From Anadara kagoshimensis (taxonomy: Eukaryota; Mollusca; Bivalvia; Arcoida; Arcidae), in assembly GCA_021292105.1 (NCBI GenBank), contig CM037868.1, forward strand, positions 2,719,721 through 2,783,720: a DNA stretch of 64,000 nucleotides, in the 5' to 3' direction. The notes beneath the pieces are model-generated. The model was not told the DNA's origin. It saw only the letters and a program-made list of their open reading frames with translations, and ran no database searches. How positions within the stretch are numbered: the stretch's first letter is position 1; each line of letters starts with the position of its first letter. The translations under genes and the position numbers were made by a program. Shown one piece after another: positions 22,746 to 32,661 of the stretch.

Positions 22746-23704
22746 TTGACTTAGCAAGTGAAAATTACTTTTTATTAATCATGACTGGCTAGATGAACAA
22801 TTCCAATCAAACTAGATGTTTTGGTCGGTAGTTTCCATTGTACGTGACATATACCATTTTTTAAAATTTAATCATAAAATGCATTAAAAATGGTATATGA
22901 CAATAAATTAAAAAAAAAGAAGGTAAATGGCATACGCATTAAGCTCGTTTTCACAAGAACCCCGCCTCTCTGTTTTATTTACTTTAATACAAAACTATGT
23001 TGTATTCAAGTCTTGTCTTTCACTAAAAGAACATATAAATCATTTGTTTTGTTTTCGATTTTTTAATAAAATATTGAATTCAAAATCATCACATTAGTGA
23101 CAAATCTTGTGGAAAAAATGAATTCAAAATCTGGATAATACTAACAAACTTTGTGGAGTCTATTTTTATTTCTATTTTTTAAACCAAAAACAACGAATCA
23201 CAATTTTATATTAAATAACGTCAACGTTCTTGCCATTTAGATTTTAGTTTTGAAGTTTTGATATTAAACAAAATAATTATTAACCTTAAGACTCGTTTCT
23301 ATTAATTATCCATCATTGATTAATAAGTCCACTATAAACAAATAATGTTTGTTTTTCTCCTAAATTTAAAGACCCAAAATAAATTCAAATTTGCCATAAA
23401 GCATGTACATGACGCCTAGGGAGCATTTTAGAAGTCAAAATATGCCTGCTTTAAAATGTATATTTTTTCTCCAGAGGGAAATGTCAGCTTCACTGATAAA
23501 CAAGGTTAACGTTTCTTAACGTAGTCTTCAGATTCCGATTACATAAAATTGATTTTCAAGAAACAATTTCAGATTTTAATTCTTTTAATTTTTTATTTGT
23601 TGTCATGGTAATAAATTGTATTCTTTTTACAATGATTTAACATTCCGTGTCAAACAGCTCAAATTCACATCGGGATTTATGGCGGTTTTTAACATTTGAA
23701 GATA
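22746..23704. other. No supported gene
   Basis: AT-rich with scattered short repeats of ATTCAAAATC. No exon or dispersed family recognised. Confidence 0.35.
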
Positions 23705-23827
23705 TAGTATAGACCTGCCGATAGTTCTGAGCTAATGAAAGGAGCCGAATTTCGGCTTTCTAGTGTCCGAGATGTTCTACTTAAATTTGCGCAGGCTGTT
23801 CGATCGCTTGCAGTTGTAAGCGTCCTC

Positions 23828-24060
23828 TGTAGCGGCCACAGGTGGCCTACTCTTTCAAACTCTACAGAAGTGCCTTTAGCGTGCACGGAGACACGGGCCC
23901 CCGGTTTCGAGTCTCATCCGAAAGATTACTGAGTAACCCTAGTATAGGCAGGAGATGAAAAACATCTGAGAAAATTTCCAAGTCCCTAGTGAGGTTCGAA
24001 CCCACAACTCTTTACTTAGAAAGCCAGTGACAGCACCACTCGGACATGTCCGCTCAGATA
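23828..24060 (-). mobile_element. tRNA-derived SINE inside M1
   Basis: On the minus strand it starts GCGGACATGTCCGAGTGGTG (A-box-like), then TTGTGGGTTCGAACCTCAC (B box), a leucine/serine-tRNA-like head. The central part, CTTTCGGATGAGACTCGAAA with GGGCCCGTGTCTCCGTGCAC, parallels the SINE at 31860-32200. The short frames over it are not genes. Confidence 0.8.
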
Positions 24061-24088
24061 TGCAGAGCCAGCCAGTGGCCTAAAAGGT

Positions 24089-24900
24089 GTCAGCAAATAG
24101 GCAGTAACTACCGATGTTTACCACAGCTGACGAGGGAGACTGAAATAAGCTGTCAGCAAATAAGCAGCAACTACCGATGTTTACCACAGCTGACGAGGGG
24201 CTGAAATAAGCTGTCAGCAAATAAGCAGCAACTACCGATGTTTACCACAGCTGACGAGGGAGACTGAAATAAGCTGTCAGCAAATAAGCAGCAACTACCG
24301 ATGTTTACCACAGCTGACGAGGGAGACTGAAATAAGCTGTCAGCAAATAAGCAGCAACTACCGATGTTTACCACAACTGACGAGGGAGACTGAAATAAGC
24401 TGTCAGCAAATAGGCAGCAACTACCGATGTTTACCACAGTTGACGAGGGAGACTGAAATAAGTTGTCAGCAAATAGGCAGCAACTACCGAGGTATACCAC
24501 AGCTGACGAGGGAGACTGAAATAAGTTGTCAGCAAATAGGCAGCAACTACCGAGGTATACCACAGCTGACGAGGGAGATTGAAATAAGTTGCCAGCAAAT
24601 AGGCAGCAACTACCGAGGTATACTACAGCTGACGAGGGAGATTGAAATAAGTTGTCAGCAAATAGGCAGCAACTACCGATGTTTACCACAGTTGACGAGG
24701 GAGATTGAAATAAGTTGTCAGCAAATAGGCAGCAACTACCGAGGTATACCACAGCTGACGAGGGAGATTGAAATAAGTTGTCAGCAAATAGGCAGCAACT
24801 ACCGAGGTATACCACAGCTGACGAGGGAGATTGAAATAAGTTGTCAGCAAATAGGCAGCAACTACCGAGGTATACTACAGCTGACGAGGAAGACTGATGA
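24089..24900 (+). repeat. 63-bp minisatellite, about 13 units, derived from the M1 interior
   Basis: The unit runs from GTCAGCAAATA through GCAGCAACTACCGA and CACAGCTGACGAGGGAGA to AAATAAGCT. Unit starts at 24089, 24152 and so on to 24843 fit 63 bp exactly, with one 2-bp deletion near 24200. Two variants (GATGTTTACC and GAGGTATACC) lie in blocks. Because 63 is divisible by 3, long frames are open on both strands (24171-24815 minus, 24440-24943 plus); these are artefacts. Confidence 0.95.
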
Positions 24901-25249
24901 AATAAGCTGGTTATTTGGCATTAGTTCGTTAGGTAAGTGTTAAACTTTCGACAAGCCTGTACTGTATTCATAACTGAAAAAGTTTTGTCTTCAGCTAATG
25001 AAATTAAAACATGTTGAATGTTTTTTTGTGATTGATGGATTTTATGTTTTCTCAAATATTTTTCCCCTTTTTGACTGAAACGGTGATACAACTCTAATTT
25101 ATGTTTAATACAGACAAAAAAAGATAATTGTAACTGGATATGTGCTCTTAACTTGCAAACAATTAACACAATCCATCACGACACAATACAAGTAATTGTA
25201 ACACGACACAGAATCAAAACAAAAAATACAATCATAATATTTCGATCAC

Positions 25250-25336
25250 TGATAAAGTTAACGACGGAGCTAGATGAGCTGTTGGTTCGACACTGAATCG
25301 TTAGCTTAGTGTTAAACTTTTGACCGGCCTATACTG
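25250..25336 (+). mobile_element. Solo M1 right end
   Basis: GAGCTAGATGAGCTG, TTCGACACTGAATCGTTAGC and GTTAAACTTTTGACCGGCCT..ACTG. No left end is visible. Confidence 0.75.
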
Positions 25337-25615
25337 TTATGTAAATATCACAGTTCAACAGCATGTTTTTCGTAACAATGGCTAGTTCATTAAGTACATG
25401 AATCGACAATTAAAACAAATTACACCTACGTGCATTTCTAGAGTGGTGATATTCTTTGTAAAGGTTAAGTGTGAATATATGGTGTTTTAATCTTTGATAT
25501 AGAAACCCGATATCGTTACATAATAACGGATATCTAAGACAGAAACCAGTAATTAATACCGATAATCGTGAGAACAATAACAGACAAAAATAAACTACAA
25601 AATGTAAATGTTTCA

Positions 25616-26244
25616 CAGTACAGACCTGTCGAAAGTATAACACTGAGCTAACGGATTACAGTTCAGACCTGTCAACAGTTTAACACTGAGTTAACGGAAA
25701 GGAATCGAAGCACGGATGTCGAGTGGTCGATATGCACGCAGTAGACTTGTCGACAGTTTAACACCGAGCTAACGGAAAGGAATCGAAGCACAGATGTCGA
25801 GTGGTCGATATGTACACAGTAGACACTTGTCGACAGTTTAACACAAGGAGTTAAATCCAGACAGTCAAATGGTCGAGAGATACTTGTAGATAGCCAGTGG
25901 CCAAACAGAGATAGATAGTAGAAGACGAAAAACTGTCAAGAACTAGGTAAGGGGTTGAGATGAGCTTTCTATACAGAACAACCTACCAGCTTAGTGTTAA
26001 ACTTTCGACAGGCCTATACTGTAGACTGCTAATAGCCGAAAAGCTATCGAAAGCTATATAGCAACTGGAGAAAAGCTTTCAAAAAATGAGAAACGAGGGG
26101 CCGAGATGAGAAGCCAAAAAGTCTTGAGCATGGTGTTAAACTTTCGACAGGTCTGTACTGTAATTCTTTAGCTCAGTGTAAACTTTCGACAGGTGTGTAC
26201 TGTAATTCTTTAGCTCAGTGTAAACTTTCGACAGGTGTGTACTG
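25616..26244 (+). mobile_element. M1 MITE with multiplied ends
   Basis: Four left termini start near 25616, 25659, 25739 and 25817 (variants of CAGTACAGACCTGTCGAAAG). Four right termini end at about 26021, 26160, 26202 and 26244. The last two right ends form a 42-bp tandem (TAATTCTTTAGCTCAGTGTA...). A single interior (GAGAGATACTTGTAGATAGC, AAAAACTGTCAAG) lies between the sets. Confidence 0.85.
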
Positions 26245-26449
26245 CTGATTCTCCCACACAGACTTGATGCATGTTTATAATTTGGGAATGTTAAGTTAGA
26301 TAAAATCATTTACAAAATGCTAATGCTTGATATGTCTTTATTAATCAAAATTATCTATACTTTATCTAGGTAAATGTTAAACAGTTTCATATTTGTAGAA
26401 AAAAAAATTAAATTAAATCTTTAAAATATTAATTTTACAGAGCTAGAAT

Positions 26450-26545
26450 TAAAATTCCTCAACAGTAGTGCTCGGACCAAAATTGTTAAAATCCAAATCA
26501 TTTTGATGTGTTATAATGAGAAAAAAAAGAAGGACTAAGGTCTAA
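26450..26545 (+). repeat. Dispersed repeat R2, copy 1
   Basis: AAATTCCTCAACAGTAGTGC, TCGGACCAAAATTGTTAAAA and TCCAAATCATTTT recur at 57585-57670. No coding potential. Only two copies are visible. Confidence 0.6.
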
Positions 26546-26933
26546 TTTACCAAACGAACTAAACCATGTAAATTGTTACACAACTTACAAGTAATTTAGA
26601 CAGTTTGTATTTGGCATCCAGAAATAAATGCAACTAATTTGTGTAACACTTCGGTGACATATTGCGGGGGCGAGGGTAATTGGAACGTAACAGTCTATTG
26701 CCAATTACTAATATTCCCAAATGAAGAATTTACTTGCTAGCATGCAAAACGCCAATTTAAAACTAACGTCCTTATATATACGAATACCACATTTAGATAA
26801 CTATGGTGAGACATTTTGTTGTAATGATTACGAGACGTGTTTCTATTAACTGTTTCATGCATTCAGAGGCATGAAATTATATTTTTCAGACATGCAATAT
26901 ATGATTATGGTAAAAACTAACTTAGAATAGACT

Positions 26934-26972
<39 letters not shown>

Positions 26973-27290
26973 TGTTTGTTTGTTGTTTTTTTTTATATTT
27001 TCTAGCTCAAGAGTAAAGAGAGACAACTCTTATCGTATTTAAACCAAACAGCAGCATCTGGAATGCATGAAATTGATCAGAGTTGCCTCGCCTTGACTAT
27101 ATATATATAGCCAGGCAGTTATGATCACATTCAACAATCAAACCAAACAACGTATTTCACAACACCAGTACTGTCTACTTTTCACTACACTCTCTCTCAG
27201 TTTCTCTCTCTCTATATAAATAAAATGGTGTAAAAGTTCTGTATTGGAAATTCTCCTTGAAATATAATACGGTATTGTTTTACATGGAAA
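26546..27290. other. No supported gene; (TTTA)n tract
   Basis: A (TTTA)n microsatellite lies at 26931-26973 and a short CT-rich/TA stretch near 27110 and 27191-27217. The rest is AT-rich with no signal. Confidence 0.4.
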
Positions 27291-27294
27291 GTTA

Positions 27295-27905
27295 ACAGAC
27301 CGAAACAGTAAAAGAAATATATTAAAAAGATGGCCCAGTTGACATCATACACTCAGAAAATGAGTCAGAAACGGTAAAAATAAATAAAAAAGGGTAATCC
27401 AGTCGCCTTCATTCACGCAAAAAAGTTAAAATTTTGATGTCTCTGTCAAAGCAAGCACAGCTCTTATAATGTATGAATAAAATAACATTGAAGCAAGATA
27501 CTGTTTTACAGAAGTTATCCCGCTTTGAATTGCATATATTCGAAATGTAATGTATATTTCAAACTTGCACTATAAATGCAAGATATGATTAATAATATAA
27601 AAGTTAACTGTACTGGCAGAAACAATCAAAATATATTAACAAGATCACCCAGTCATTTTCAATACACACAGAAAGAAAAAGAAAGTCAAAATATTGATGT
27701 CTGATAACACCTCCGTCTTTCAAAGCAAATGCGACAGAAACAGTAAAAATGAGTAAACAAAACCACTTTGCCACCCCTAATACTCAGAAAACGGCACCCA
27801 AACACTCGCTAAAAACATCTTGATGTCGGACATCACCACTGTCTGTCAAAGCAAGCTATCTATCTAATAATGTATGACTAAAACAACATTGAAGCAATAA
27901 AGCAA
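27295..27905. repeat. Old, complex tandem array
   Basis: Phrases GACAGAAACAGTAAAAAT (near 27300, 27367, 27619, 27735), ACACTCAGAAAA and TCTGTCAAAGCAAGC recur. The block TTGATGTC..CTGTCAAAGCAAGC..AACATTGAAGCAA at about 27437 returns at about 27820. Strongly diverged. Confidence 0.6.
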
Positions 27906-28164
27906 TGGTAAGCATACCCACAGGAGTAATTAAGCAATACATAAAGTATAAGAGAGCAATTTCCTATCTAACCACTTACAAAATGTACATACACTCCAGG
28001 GAGCAATACCATTACACGTTCAATATATATGTATACCGTGAGAACTTAAAAGAACTGTTGTAAAATTATTTATATAACGGTGTTCTTAGAAATTCTGATT
28101 AAAAAACTATCCATGATGTATCGAGAGGGAGTTGTGTGACAGATGGACAATTGTAAAATTAGAA

Positions 28165-28375
28165 CACAGACCTGTCGAAAGTTTAACACTAAGCTTACGA
28201 ATTTGTGCTGAAAGGGCAGCTGATTTTTGCCCATCGTTAGCTATACCTCGGCAGCTGTTATCTGAGTTTATCTCTCAGCAGCTTTTCGGGCTCTAGCAAT
28301 CCATGTATCCGTCACTCGTAAGCCGAGGTTAAAGTTTTCGTCATCTCGGAGTTAAACTTTCGTCAGGCCTTTACT
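28165..28375 (-). mobile_element. M1 MITE copy
   Basis: CACAGACCTGTCGAAAGTTT at the left and GAGTTAAACTTTCGTCAGGC at the right. Reverse interior (CTATACCTCGGCAGCTGTTA, TTTTCGGGCTCTAGC). Confidence 0.85.
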
Positions 28376-28579
28376 TCACTTACGTATTATTGTCTGCGCT
28401 AATGACGAATAAAGAATCGGTATGCCGGGATTAAACTGACAGAGACCAATTTAGAAAAAAAATGTATTGTTTCTTTGATAATTACTTTCTGTTTCCATAG
28501 TTACCGATTACGTTTAGGATCAAGTTTTCTTTAACTAGTTTTGATAAAAATATTGTAATTTTAGAGATTCCGAAAACAG

Positions 28580-28940
28580 ATGGAAATTGTATCTTTTCAG
28601 GGAAATGTTTTGCTCAGGGATATTGCAAGCCTAGGCTTATCAAGGCCCTCAAAAAGTTTAATGGCCGTCATCACAGTATTGTTGATAAGTTTGATGTTTT
28701 TTGTGTCCAGGATTGCCCTGGATATATTTGACGTCTCACAGTTCCATGTTCCTTTCACACAATTTTGATTTAACACGTGGCGGGTGTAGCTAGCTAAACA
28801 GGAGGTGCTTACCCTTCCGGAGCACCCGGCCTCACTTCCCTGGTGGAAGTTCACGTGTCTAACCTAACTTGTCAGTTCCAAAGTTTTTACTTTGCTTCTG
28901 GATTGTGATTCGGACATGGATTAGTATGTTTGTTTTTGAT
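28580..28940 (+). repeat. R1 retroelement-like copy, one of the two longest
   Basis: Reads through CTAGGCTTATCAAGGCCCTC, GTCATCACAGTATTGTTGAT, GTGGCGGGTGTAGCTAGCTA, CTTACCCTTCCGGAGCACCC and GGATTGTGATTCGGACATGG to the constant end TATGTTTGTTTTTG. The copy at 51013-51350 shares the same extended body in the opposite direction. Most other copies keep only the TATGTTTG end, which fits truncation of the far end as in retroelements. The frames 28580-28768 and 28597-28854 lie wholly inside it. Confidence 0.8.
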
Positions 28941-29080
28941 TTACAAAAAAAGAGTAAAGATGGGTTTGGTAATGTCTGTTTACATTAAGTCCCTTTTACA
29001 CACGTCAAGTTGGTAGATTTTGGGCAGGGAAAGGAACCCTTAGGACAATTTTAAAGAATTTTGCGATTTTTAAAAAAAAA

Positions 29081-29100
29081 CTAACCCTAACCTTAACCTT
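29081..29100 (-). repeat. Short telomere-like CTAACCCTAACC stretch
   Basis: CTAACCCTAACCTTAACCTT, about three hexamers and imperfect. It is too short to be a functional telomeric block. Confidence 0.5.
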
Positions 29101-29119
29101 GGCATTTATTAGTTGGTTT

Positions 29120-29152
29120 TTACTTATTTATTTATTTATTATTTATTTGTAT

Positions 29153-29207
<55 letters not shown>

Positions 29208-29210
29208 TTT
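29120..29210 (+). repeat. (TTTA)n microsatellite
   Basis: About 90 bp of TTTA/TTTAT repeats. The aromatic, leucine-poor frame at 29113-29358 is its translation. Confidence 0.95.
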
Positions 29211-29518
29211 TAATTTGGCATGGGAACTGACAAACCACCTAACAATAGGCGACAAGCGTTTGGTCAGTATGCATGTATTTTTAGAGGTTTGGTTTGAACT
29301 TATAAACACAAGACCAGCAGTTGCTTTTGTATGCATTGATACCACATTCAAAAATTAGACAAATCTGTACGACTTGTTTCTAAAAGTGTTTTCGTGATCT
29401 AAACGTAGTGAGCATACAAAAACACTAGAAACAAGATATTAAATAGATTTGTCTAAAACTTCTGGCTTTGGTGTCCATTTATACACATAAAAGATACATG
29501 TGGTTTGGTTGAATTAGT

Positions 29519-29699
29519 AGTACTGTTTTAATTAATTGGCAGCTCATTTTGGTCCTTTTCAAACTACAACTCAACGGCTTTTAGGCAGCTTAAAAATATC
29601 TCTCTGTAGGTTTTCGGCATTAATTATCGATACATGTCTTAGCCACTTGTCAGCCGAGGCGTTGGTTCAGTGTTACACTTTCGAAAGCTCTATCATGTA
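29519..29699 (-). mobile_element. M1 MITE, degenerate copy
   Basis: GGCAGCTCATTTTGGTCC, TTTTCGGCATTAATTATCGA and GTTCAGTGTTACACTTTCGA are recognisable. The left terminus is nearly gone. Confidence 0.6.
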
Positions 29700-29769
29700 C
29701 AGGCAAAAGAACTATTGAAAAGAAAAATTACTGGGTCATCTTTGTAAATCGAGCCAACATTAAAAAAAA

Positions 29770-30046
29770 TTATAAAGTCACAACATATGCAGTGATTGAA
29801 ACGTGAAGACGTTGCGACATTTCCCATAAAACTTGTATATATGCGTAAGATGAATTCAGAACATATTAAAATTGTCTTTTGATAACACCGTTATTGTAAT
29901 AAAATATATATAAAGATATATGTTAACTTTAATCAAGGGTGAAATTGAATCCCGATATAAAAATACATCAAAGGGTTAAGTTTTTATATATGTGTATGTT
30001 TATTGCATGGATAATCTTACCAATAGTATTTATGGTACACTGTTCA
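29770..30046. other. No supported gene
   Basis: AT-rich spacer leading into the 62-bp array. Confidence 0.35.
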
Positions 30047-30545
30047 ACCAAAAAGGTCTGTGCGAAGATTTCAATATAACCCCTAGTACAAACTCGGATT
30101 TTACGCCAACCAAAAAGGTCTGTGCGAAGATTTCAATATAACCCCTAGTACAAACTCGGATATTACGCCAACCAAAAAGGTCTGTGCGAAGATTTCAATA
30201 TAACCCCTAGTACAAACTCGGATTTTACGCCAACCAAAAAGGTCTGTGCGAAGATTTTAATATAACCTCTAGTACAATCGCACATTTTACACAAACCAAA
30301 AACGTCAAGCAAAGATTTTTTAACAACTCATATTACAAACTCAGACCTTACATAAACCAAAAACGTCCATGCGAAAATGAATTTTAACTTAACCTCCAGT
30401 ACGAACTCAGATTTTACACATATGCATGCGAACATTAATTTTAATTTAACCTCCAATACGAACTCAGGTTTGATATAAACCAAAACAAAATGTTCATTCG
30501 AACATGGATTTCCGTTTAACCTATAGTAGAAACGTAGTTTTGACA
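30047..30545 (+). repeat. 62-bp tandem array, about 8 units, decaying rightwards
   Basis: The unit contains ACCAAAAAGGTCTGTGCGAA, GATTTCAATATAACCCCTAG and TACAAACTCGGATTTTACGC. Units 1-3 are nearly identical, unit 4 slightly changed, and units 5-8 progressively diverged (ACCAAAAACGTC..CAAACTCAGA; CTCCAGTACGAACTCAG). The minus-strand frame 30328-30546 is a by-product. Confidence 0.9.
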
Positions 30546-30905
30546 TACAGATTTAATTTGTTTTTCTATATAAGGGATTATTTCAGTTTTATATTTTTTT
30601 ATGATTTTTTAAACCATATTCTGTATTTAAAAATTTCTATGGAATGACATTGTACATTAATACTGGTTCGAATGCTTATTAGACGCATGGAACAGAAAGC
30701 TTTACAACAATTTTAGTTGCTATAAATCGCATTACTTCCGTGTCACAACAGTACGTAAAAAGCATTGCTCCAAAAGTACCCTCTACCAATCAACTTAATT
30801 AGTGTACAGTGATTCTTACAAATGGTGTTTTTGTTAGAGCGGGAAGTATATTTTTCTTTTATTGGTAGACATATATAACGGCTGTATATCTAAACAAACC
30901 CCAAT
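30546..30905. other. No supported gene
   Basis: AT-rich, nothing recognised. Confidence 0.35.
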
Positions 30906-30908
30906 TAG

Positions 30909-31145
30909 GGTACAGACCTGTTGAAACTTTTACATAAAGCTAACGAATTTGTGCCAAATCGACAGCTAACAAACAGCTATAGTGTATATATCTGGGTAAC
31001 CTTTTGATAGTTACTGTATTTATGTATCTCTCCGACGGTCAGCTGTTATGCTACTACCTTTCCAGATACCAGTCACTCGATAGCCGATTTTAGACTCGTT
31101 AACGTTAGCTCTTTTTAGTGTTGAACTTTGGACAGATCTTTACTG
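30909..31145 (-). mobile_element. M1 MITE copy
   Basis: TACAGACCTGTTGAAACTTT at the left and TAGTGTTGAACTTTGGACAG..ACTG-TA at the right. Diverged reverse interior (TATATATCTGGGTAACC, GCTACTACCTTTCC). Confidence 0.8.
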
Positions 31146-31858
31146 TATATCTCCAATTAAGCCTTGCTTATGTCTGTTTTACGTGCAGCAGTCTCCCTCA
31201 TCATACTACTACCCCTTTAACTGTACCATCATGCAGTAAATTTACTATCCGTCTAAGACAGGTGCGTGTTAGAAATTCAATTAACATCACATAAGTTTTT
31301 CATGATTTTAGACAGTTATTAGTTTTCTGAAACGGATTGCGAAATATATTCAGATTTTTAACATTTTTTAAAACATAAATAACACAAAGGGAAGCTTTAG
31401 AAGAAAGAAAATAGACGATTTATGATTTTCAGAGAAAAAATTATTGATTTACAAACTTGTTTTAATTATTTTGAAAAAAATCAAGAAACCTTATATAACT
31501 CATAAATTGTCTTTCCATGTCACACAGAAATATTATGTTGTAGTTTGTATTTTAGGAAATTTCAAACGAAAATTTAAAAAAAGGATAGTATTAAAGTAAA
31601 TGTCAAATGTGTAAAAGTCGATTTTGTAAAAAGAAAAAAATGACATGCGTTTTATAGTTGTACATTAAGGGAATCATCGTTTATTTAACTAAGTGGTTGT
31701 TATTGCAGCTACTTCTTTTAAAGTTACGGTGGCTGATTTGTCTCATCTCAACTTTTGTATTCTCCAAAAACACGCCAACCAAATAGATTGTGACCTGTAT
31801 GTGTCACCATAAATGTCGAGAAAGGGTAGGGAGCGTGCTATGAGTACAGTCCTCTCGT
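31146..31858. other. No supported gene
   Basis: AT-rich spacer before the SINE. Confidence 0.35.
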
Positions 31859-31859
31859 T

Positions 31860-32205
31860 AGACCACTGCGGTAGTTCAGTTGGTAGAGTGCTCGCTCCGT
31901 AAGTGGGAGGTTGTGGGTTCGAACCCCGGCCGGGCCTGACCCAAGACTTGAAATAGGGTAGTGACTATCCCTCGCAAAGCACTCGGGATTACGAAATGAA
32001 AGTCACGGTTCTTTTGGATGGGAACTTAAAATAAACGCGGTCCCGTGTCACGGTAGGCTTGGCACGCTAAAAAAAACTTTGTTGTATAATGCCATCAGCG
32101 CAACGCACAGGCAAAATTTCTGCACTTTCGCCTATTGCTGGTGTGGACCCTCTCGATATAAGTGAAATATTCTTGACTGGGACGTTAAACATCATTATTC
32201 AACCC
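31860..32205 (+). mobile_element. tRNA-derived SINE
   Basis: The head folds as a tRNA-like unit: A box TAGTTCAGTTGGTAGAG, anticodon arm CTCGC-TCCGTAA-GTGGG, and B box GGTTCGAACCCC. The centre CTTTTGGATGGG..GGTCCCGTGTCACGG..GGCACGCTAAA matches the centre of the SINE at 23828-24060. The tail, GTGAAATATTCTTGACTGGG then ACGTTAAACATC and CAACCCAAC, is the same type as at 17550-17900. A functional tRNA gene is unlikely because the tRNA-like part runs into the SINE body. Confidence 0.85.
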
Positions 32206-32661
32206 AACTCGCAAGTTTATTACTAAGCTTACTAATTACTAAGCCACATCTAGACAGTTTTATTGCAACTCGGCAACTTTTTCGGCTACTAGTTCTCCAT
32301 ATCTCAACCAAATATTAACCGAGCTTAGTTTCCCGGGAAGCGCCTTTTGCGCCAATCACGTTGTTTTAGAGGTATCATTTCCGCCACAATTATAATATTT
32401 CATAAAAATTCAATAGTAGCACATGACAGTATAGATACTGCTGGTCTCAAGCCCGGATAAAGGAGGAGGGAATTTAAAATTAGAATTATGTTGGCGCAAA
32501 AGAACTAAGGGTTTTTAAAAAGTAAGTGGCGGAAATTATATACTGGCGCAAATAAGTTAGTGTGGCGGAAAAGGACGGCAAAATGGCGCAAACGGAATTA
32601 ACCCACCTTCCCCTACCTCTGTTTGTTCTGTCAATGTTGAACGTTCGACAGGTCTGTACTG
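32206..32661 (-). mobile_element. M1 MITE remnant, interrupted
   Basis: Interior phrases TTTTCGGCTACTAGTTCTCC and ATATCTCAACCA follow the SINE. The right terminus CAATGTTGAACGTTCGACAG..ACTG-TA is at 32630-32661. In between is about 270 bp foreign to M1, and the left end is replaced by the SINE. Confidence 0.65.

Larger units (their letters stand above)
23705..24964 (+). mobile_element. M1 MITE carrying a SINE and an internal minisatellite
   Basis: The left end TAGTATAGACCTGCCGATAG follows TA, and the right end GTGTTAAACTTTCGACAAGC..ACTG precedes TA. Family interior phrases TCTAGTGTCCGAGAT, AGATATGCAGAGCCAGCCAG and TGGCCTAAAAGGTGTC flank the SINE and lead into the 63-bp array. A typical 220-bp element has thus grown to 1260 bp. 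Confidence 0.85.

Noticed and set aside
24089..24900. CRISPR-like regular repeats
   Set aside because: Units are contiguous, with no unique spacers, in an animal genome. The same holds for the 28-bp array at 47745-48310 and the 49-bp array at 59664-60006.
24171..24943. Long open frames on both strands with a perfect 21-residue repeat
   Set aside because: They come from a 63-bp tandem array (a multiple of 3) within a MITE. Both strands are open at once and there is no start context, splice site or flanking coding sequence.
28597..28854. 85-codon minus-strand frame and similar frames at 51099 and 2343
   Set aside because: They share sequence only because all lie in repeat R1. The frame runs antisense to the likely retroelement direction and is broken in most copies.
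29081..29100. Interstitial telomere
   Set aside because: Only about three imperfect CCTAA hexamers, which is within chance in AT-rich DNA.
31860..31935. Functional tRNA-Thr gene
   Set aside because: The tRNA-like head has A and B boxes but an atypical anticodon loop, and it continues into a SINE body and tail. It is a SINE head.
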